Shown here: piece after piece, positions 5,501 to 7,575 of the stretch
Numbering within the stretch: position 1 is the stretch's first letter
How the letters are laid out: every line of letters starts with the position of its first letter
NCBI GenBank assembly: GCA_003553165.1
Contig: PUOZ01000022.1
Span: 1 to 7,575 of the forward strand
Direction of reading: 5' to 3'
Length of the DNA: 7,575 nt
From: Thioalkalivibrio sp.
GTDB taxonomy: Bacteria > Pseudomonadota > Gammaproteobacteria > Ectothiorhodospirales > Ectothiorhodospiraceae
Notes under the pieces: model-generated
The model's database searches: none
What the model saw: the letters and a program-made list of their open reading frames with translations, nothing else
Told to the model about the DNA's origin: nothing
Program-made: the position numbers and the translations under genes

Positions 5501-6888
5501 CTGACCCGCTGGCGTTCGATCGCGGCGCCAATGATGCCGGCGATGGTTTTGAGCATCGTGACCTCATCACCCGACCAGCTTCGCTCTCGTAACACGCTGT
5601 CGAAACCGATGAAGCCGGTGAAGTTTCCGCTGGCTCCGTGCATGGCCGCCATGATCAATGACTGGATGCCCTGCGAGTCGAATGCCACTCGTTCCGCCGC
5701 GGCCTCGGGCGGCAGGTCGATGACTCGGGGAATGGATACCGCACCTGTTTCCAGCAGTTCCCCTTTCCACCAGGGCAGAGCACCGACCGGGACATTCTGA
5801 ATTTCGTCGATTTGCGCTTGGATTCCGTCCGCGCACCACTCGTGTGTATTGCGCATGTGACTGAAGTCGTCGGAGAACTCGAAGACGTAACTGCGATCCA
5901 CCTCGAACAATGTTCCCAGGCGCCCCAGGCATTCCTCGAGTGCCGCATGGGTTGCTGCCTCGGTACTTGCGGTGGCCAGTACGGTGGCGGTGTCCGCGGC
6001 GATGTGCTGAAAAGCCAACTGGTTTCGGATCCGCCGTTCGGAGGAGTTGCGCTCGATCTCAGAGACGATGCGGTCGATGAACAGTTCGAGTAACGAGGGT
6101 GCGAGACGGGCCAGAGTTTCTCCGAGCGGCATTCGCCCCACAGTTACCAGAATTCCGAGTATTTGCCCCTGCTTGTCCACCAACGAATTGCCGACATAGG
6201 AGCCGATGCCCATGTCGACAAGCATCGCATCCCGCGGAAAAAGGAATTGCGCGTCCCGGGGAAAGCAGACGGCGCCATGGCTCATGACTTCGGAGCACGG
6301 GGTGCCTTCCAGTTCGTAGAAGAATGGCGCAAGCGGTTGCCCGTCGGCCCAGCCATCCACTACATGGACGCTATGGGCGTCAGGTTCCAGGCGGCCCACG
6401 AATGCGCAATCCGTACCGAGCGACTCGGTCAACAGCCGGCAAGCGCCACGGTAGAGATCGTTGCCGCGAAGACTGACCAGGTCACGGTTGAGTGCGTTCA
6501 TCGTGCGCGCGAAGAACCTGCGCTCGAGCAGTACGCGTACCCGGGCCCGGAGCACCGGTCCGACGATCGGCTTGGCGATGAAGTCGTCGGCCCCGCGGTC
6601 CAGATTGTTCACGTGCCGGTCGATGTTTTCCGCCGCGATCAGCAGGACGACCGGAATCGGATGGCCCCATTCGGCTGGGCCTAAGCGCTGCCAACTGTCG
6701 AGGCCATCCCTCTCCGCCATCCGCGCATCCAGAAGGATGAGGTCGGGTTGGTTTTCTCTCGCGAGCGTCAGGGCACTTGCAACGGATTTGGCGACCGCAA
6801 GGTCGTATTCGTCCGCGAGGGCACGCACAAGAACCTGCAGGTCGGATGGAGAATCGTCGACCAAGAGTATCCTGGCTTTAGCCGACAT
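2551..6888 (-). CDS. Multi-sensor c-di-GMP protein: REC-GAF-GAF-GAF-PAS-PAS-GGDEF-EAL-CZB-like
   Basis: A 1445-residue cytoplasmic protein with no membrane segments. Domains in order: receiver 1-124 (acidic pair D11/D12, phosphoacceptor D54, K106-P107); GAF 135-280; GAF 295-460; GAF 470-632; a helical linker; PAS 642-765; PAS/PAC 768-884; GGDEF 887-1056; EAL 1068-1314; CZB-like tail 1325-1445. The cyclase active site GGDEF (973-977) is intact and has an RxxD inhibitory site (R964-D967). EAL residues look complete: E1102-A-L, N1160, E1193, the DDFGTGYSSL loop (D1223/D1224), K1244, and E1280-GVE. The protein could therefore both make and degrade c-di-GMP, or the GGDEF may act as a GTP sensor for the EAL. 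Receiver position 84, normally Thr/Ser, is Ile. The second and third GAFs are tandem duplicates sharing RNTHEWCA. ATG 6886-6888 is preceded by GGAGGG (complement of 6898-6903) at 9 nt, with an in-frame TAA just upstream. No dedicated kinase gene is adjacent. Domain calls are firm; net activity is unknown. Confidence 0.96.
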   Translation of the reverse strand: MSAKARILLVDDSPSDLQVLVRALADEYDLAVAKSVASALTLARENQPDLILLDARMAERDGLDSWQRLGPAEWGHPIPVVLLIAAENIDRHVNNLDRGADDFIAKPIVGPVLRARVRVLLERRFFARTMNALNRDLVSLRGNDLYRGACRLLTESLGTDCAFVGRLEPDAHSVHVVDGWADGQPLAPFFYELEGTPCSEVMSHGAVCFPRDAQFLFPRDAMLVDMGIGSYVGNSLVDKQGQILGILVTVGRMPLGETLARLAPSLLELFIDRIVSEIERNSSERRIRNQLAFQHIAADTATVLATASTEAATHAALEECLGRLGTLFEVDRSYVFEFSDDFSHMRNTHEWCADGIQAQIDEIQNVPVGALPWWKGELLETGAVSIPRVIDLPPEAAAERVAFDSQGIQSLIMAAMHGASGNFTGFIGFDSVLRERSWSGDEVTMLKTIAGIIGAAIERQRVSRALARQSAYRAQIQRLSLSFINLPLDQVDGAIDTALERIGTFFGADRAYVFVYDLVARSARNTHEWCAHGVASQIEQRRNLPLSGIQEWLTAHQRGQAVLIEDATTLPPDALGMFGKSRKIASLLNVPLRHSDRCLGFVGIETIARQAVYDREEQELLGLFAELLVNLELRKLAEQALRESERRFRSLFENVPNVAVQGYDHQRRVIFWNEASEGLYGYLRDEALGRRLEDLIAPEPGPPTNIDGATARMTQGTVSQGEEFVLRHKDGSPVPVFSSHATQTGPAGPETYRIDISLAALKRAEEQLRQAASVFEHANEGIAITDAEATILDVNAAFTRITGYLREEVLGRNPRMLKSEEHGPAFYADLWRILLDQGSWKGEIWNRRKNGEVYPEMLTISAVRGTDGRPQRYVALFSDISAQKAHQRQLEHVAHYDALTGLPNRVLLADRMLQAMEQAWRRDQQIAVVYLDLDGFKAINDQYGHGTGDQLLMVLGERMKLVLRKGDTLARLGGDEFVAVLVDLPDADTCMPLLQRLQAVVAQPIHEEARTLQVSASIGVSFYPQMEAIDADQLLRQADQAMYQAKVSGKNRYHLFDAAYDRDLRGHHETIARLRDALANREFVLYFQPKVNMRLGTVIGAEALIRWQHPERGLLPPDAFLPVLQNHALMIKLGEWVIETALSQVAAWRASGLALPVSVNIDAMQLSQPDFVDKLRASLKRHPSVQPWDLELELLETSALQDVAGVSEVIRAGQALGISFSLDDFGTGYSSLTYLKRLPVASLKIDQTFVRDMLEDPDDLAILEGVIGLASSFRRKVIAEGVETEAHGQTLLQLGCELGQGYAIAKPMPALQVPRWITHWQPNACWAATTPIHRDALPVLYCIVERRFWLNSLQNYLKGEQSNPPALDISHNCHMGRWLEANSRARGSNRFEYARIQTLHERASRKGGELVGLKTRGDAEKALSRFLEIETVHEELLDALRRWLR

Positions 6889-7233
6889 CAGCGAGAGCCC
6901 TCCAGCTTCTTAACCGATTGCAAGCGTACATGAGAAGAGGCCTTTCCCGCGCGAAGGGCGCGCTGGAGAAGGCTCGCCTGCGCGAGCTGCTAGCCTCGGA
7001 GACGACAACCGGGTCCATGCCGGATTCCGAGTTTCCTTCCGCTTGCATGTGGAGTCCGCCGAAGCCGACCTGCTGATGCGCTGGTCTGAATGTAGGCTTA
7101 CTGCGTCAAGGCGGGACGCGGAGATCCGGTCACCGCTCGCCGGCCTCGAGAAAGCCCCGTGCCTTTTCGGTCAGCGGCCCGCCCCGTCGCGGATACGAGC
7201 GATCCGAACGGTGGCGTGTCTTGGCAACGGCAT
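6889..7233. other. 345-bp gene-free region between the signalling gene and the GNAT gene
   Basis: This stretch should carry the promoter of the large signalling gene and the end of the GNAT transcript. The only structures I see are the ribosome-binding site GGAGGG (complement of 6898-6903) and a short stem, GCGCG (6949-6953) with CGCGC (6959-6963), around AAGGG. There is no clear -35/-10 pair; the nearest minus-strand candidate, TTGACG around 7106-7111, has no matching -10. A 48-codon plus-strand frame (6930-7076, starting MRRGLSRAKGALEKARLREL) has high third-position GC in its first half but no Shine-Dalgarno sequence and no recognised family. I do not call it a gene. Confidence 0.4.
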
Positions 7234-7575
7234 TCAGGCGCAGGCCCTGACGCGTGCCGTTGCACAATCGAGCTCGATTTCCGCCTCGACCACGCCGTCC
7301 TGCGCGAGACCCAGGTGGAAGCCGACCTTGCGGCAGACGCGCTGCATGCCCTGATTCTCGCTCAGGATGTCGGCGGTGATCCGCGTCACCCCTTCTTCGC
7401 GGGCACTGTTCACCAGCAGCCGGAGCAACTGCGTGCCCATGCCCAGGCGCTGATCGGCATCGTGGATGAGCATCGAGAACTCGGCGTGGCGGCTGTCGTG
7501 CAGCCGGCTCCAGCGCCCGACACCGAGGATGCGATGTTCGTCGCGCTTCCGGTCGTGATAGTCGACCACCAGGGC
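7234..7575 (-). CDS. GNAT acetyltransferase domain protein (partial, N-terminus off right edge)
   Basis: The last 113 residues of a protein with a GNAT N-acetyltransferase fold. Visible elements are the strand HRILGVGRWSRL (14-25), the strand AEFSMLIHDADQ (31-42), the acetyl-CoA-binding motif A as Q42-R-L-G45-M-G47 followed by the helix TQLLRLLVNSAREEG, the strand VTRITADIL (63-71), and the C-terminal SENQGMQRVCRKVGF segment (72-86). This subtype, with 'ILGVGR..RLH' and 'AEF' strands, resembles the C-terminal GNAT domain fused to ADP-forming acyl-CoA synthetase-like proteins (Pat-type lysine acetyltransferases). A stand-alone GNAT protein cannot be excluded without the missing N-terminus. A GTG near the edge (7567-7569) is internal to the domain and is unlikely to be the real start. 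The last 11 residues (DCATARVRACA) follow the usual end of the fold and look like a non-conserved tail. Confidence 0.82.
   Translation of the reverse strand, partial: ALVVDYHDRKRDEHRILGVGRWSRLHDSRHAEFSMLIHDADQRLGMGTQLLRLLVNSAREEGVTRITADILSENQGMQRVCRKVGFHLGLAQDGVVEAEIELDCATARVRACA

Noticed and set aside
6930..7076. A 48-codon plus-strand frame (MRRGLSRAKGALEKARLREL onward)
   Set aside because: High third-position GC in the first half is suggestive, but there is no Shine-Dalgarno sequence, the bias fades, other frames in the same stretch look equally open, and no family is recognised.
7106..7111. TTGACG on the minus strand as a -35 box for the signalling gene
   Set aside because: No -10-like hexamer lies 16-18 bp downstream, and the distance to the start codon is over 200 bp.
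7130..7233. A minus-strand frame downstream of the GNAT stop ending in PLTEKARGFLEAGER, suggesting a frameshifted GNAT C-terminus
   Set aside because: The GNAT fold is already complete before the annotated stop, the frame has no start codon of its own with a ribosome-binding site, and the upstream part of it is Arg-rich and unlike a folded domain.

Overview
The window is GC-rich, densely coding bacterial DNA. The gene content (a DUF3634 membrane protein, a multi-sensor GGDEF-EAL protein, a bacterial PEBP protein, DoxX and a GNAT domain) and the compact layout suggest a Gammaproteobacterium, or less likely a Betaproteobacterium. No rRNA, tRNA or CRISPR array is visible, and no complete transposase gene is present.

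Layout from left to right. A DoxX-family membrane protein runs off the left edge on the minus strand. It is followed by a YbhB/YbcL-type (PEBP) protein, also on the minus strand. Positions 888-1344 form a gene-poor island with two repeat-like structures. One is a roughly 267-bp segment bounded by a perfect 11-bp inverted repeat, which looks like a small non-autonomous mobile element. The other is a two-stem palindrome of the REP or intergenic-repeat type. Just to the right, on the plus strand, a very short upstream ORF overlaps by an ATGA the start of a small OB-fold-like lipoprotein. Converging on it from the right is a minus-strand DUF3634 membrane protein.

The centre of the window (2551-6888, minus strand) is one 1445-residue c-di-GMP signalling protein. 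Its domain order is REC, GAF, GAF, GAF, PAS, PAS, GGDEF, EAL, then a C-terminal CZB-like domain. The GGDEF active site, the inhibitory RxxD site and the EAL catalytic motifs all look intact. In contrast, the receiver domain lacks the usual Thr/Ser switch residue, and the CZB-like tail appears to lack two of its four zinc ligands. A 345-bp gene-free stretch separates it from the C-terminal end of a GNAT acetyltransferase domain that runs off the right edge on the minus strand. That domain resembles those fused to acyl-CoA synthetase/Pat-type proteins.

The genes do not form an obvious single pathway, and no operon is evident apart from the loose DoxX-PEBP pair. The most unusual items are the inverted-repeat-bounded element with its neighbouring palindrome, the apparently coupled lipoprotein start, and the combination of intact output domains with atypical input domains in the giant sensor protein.
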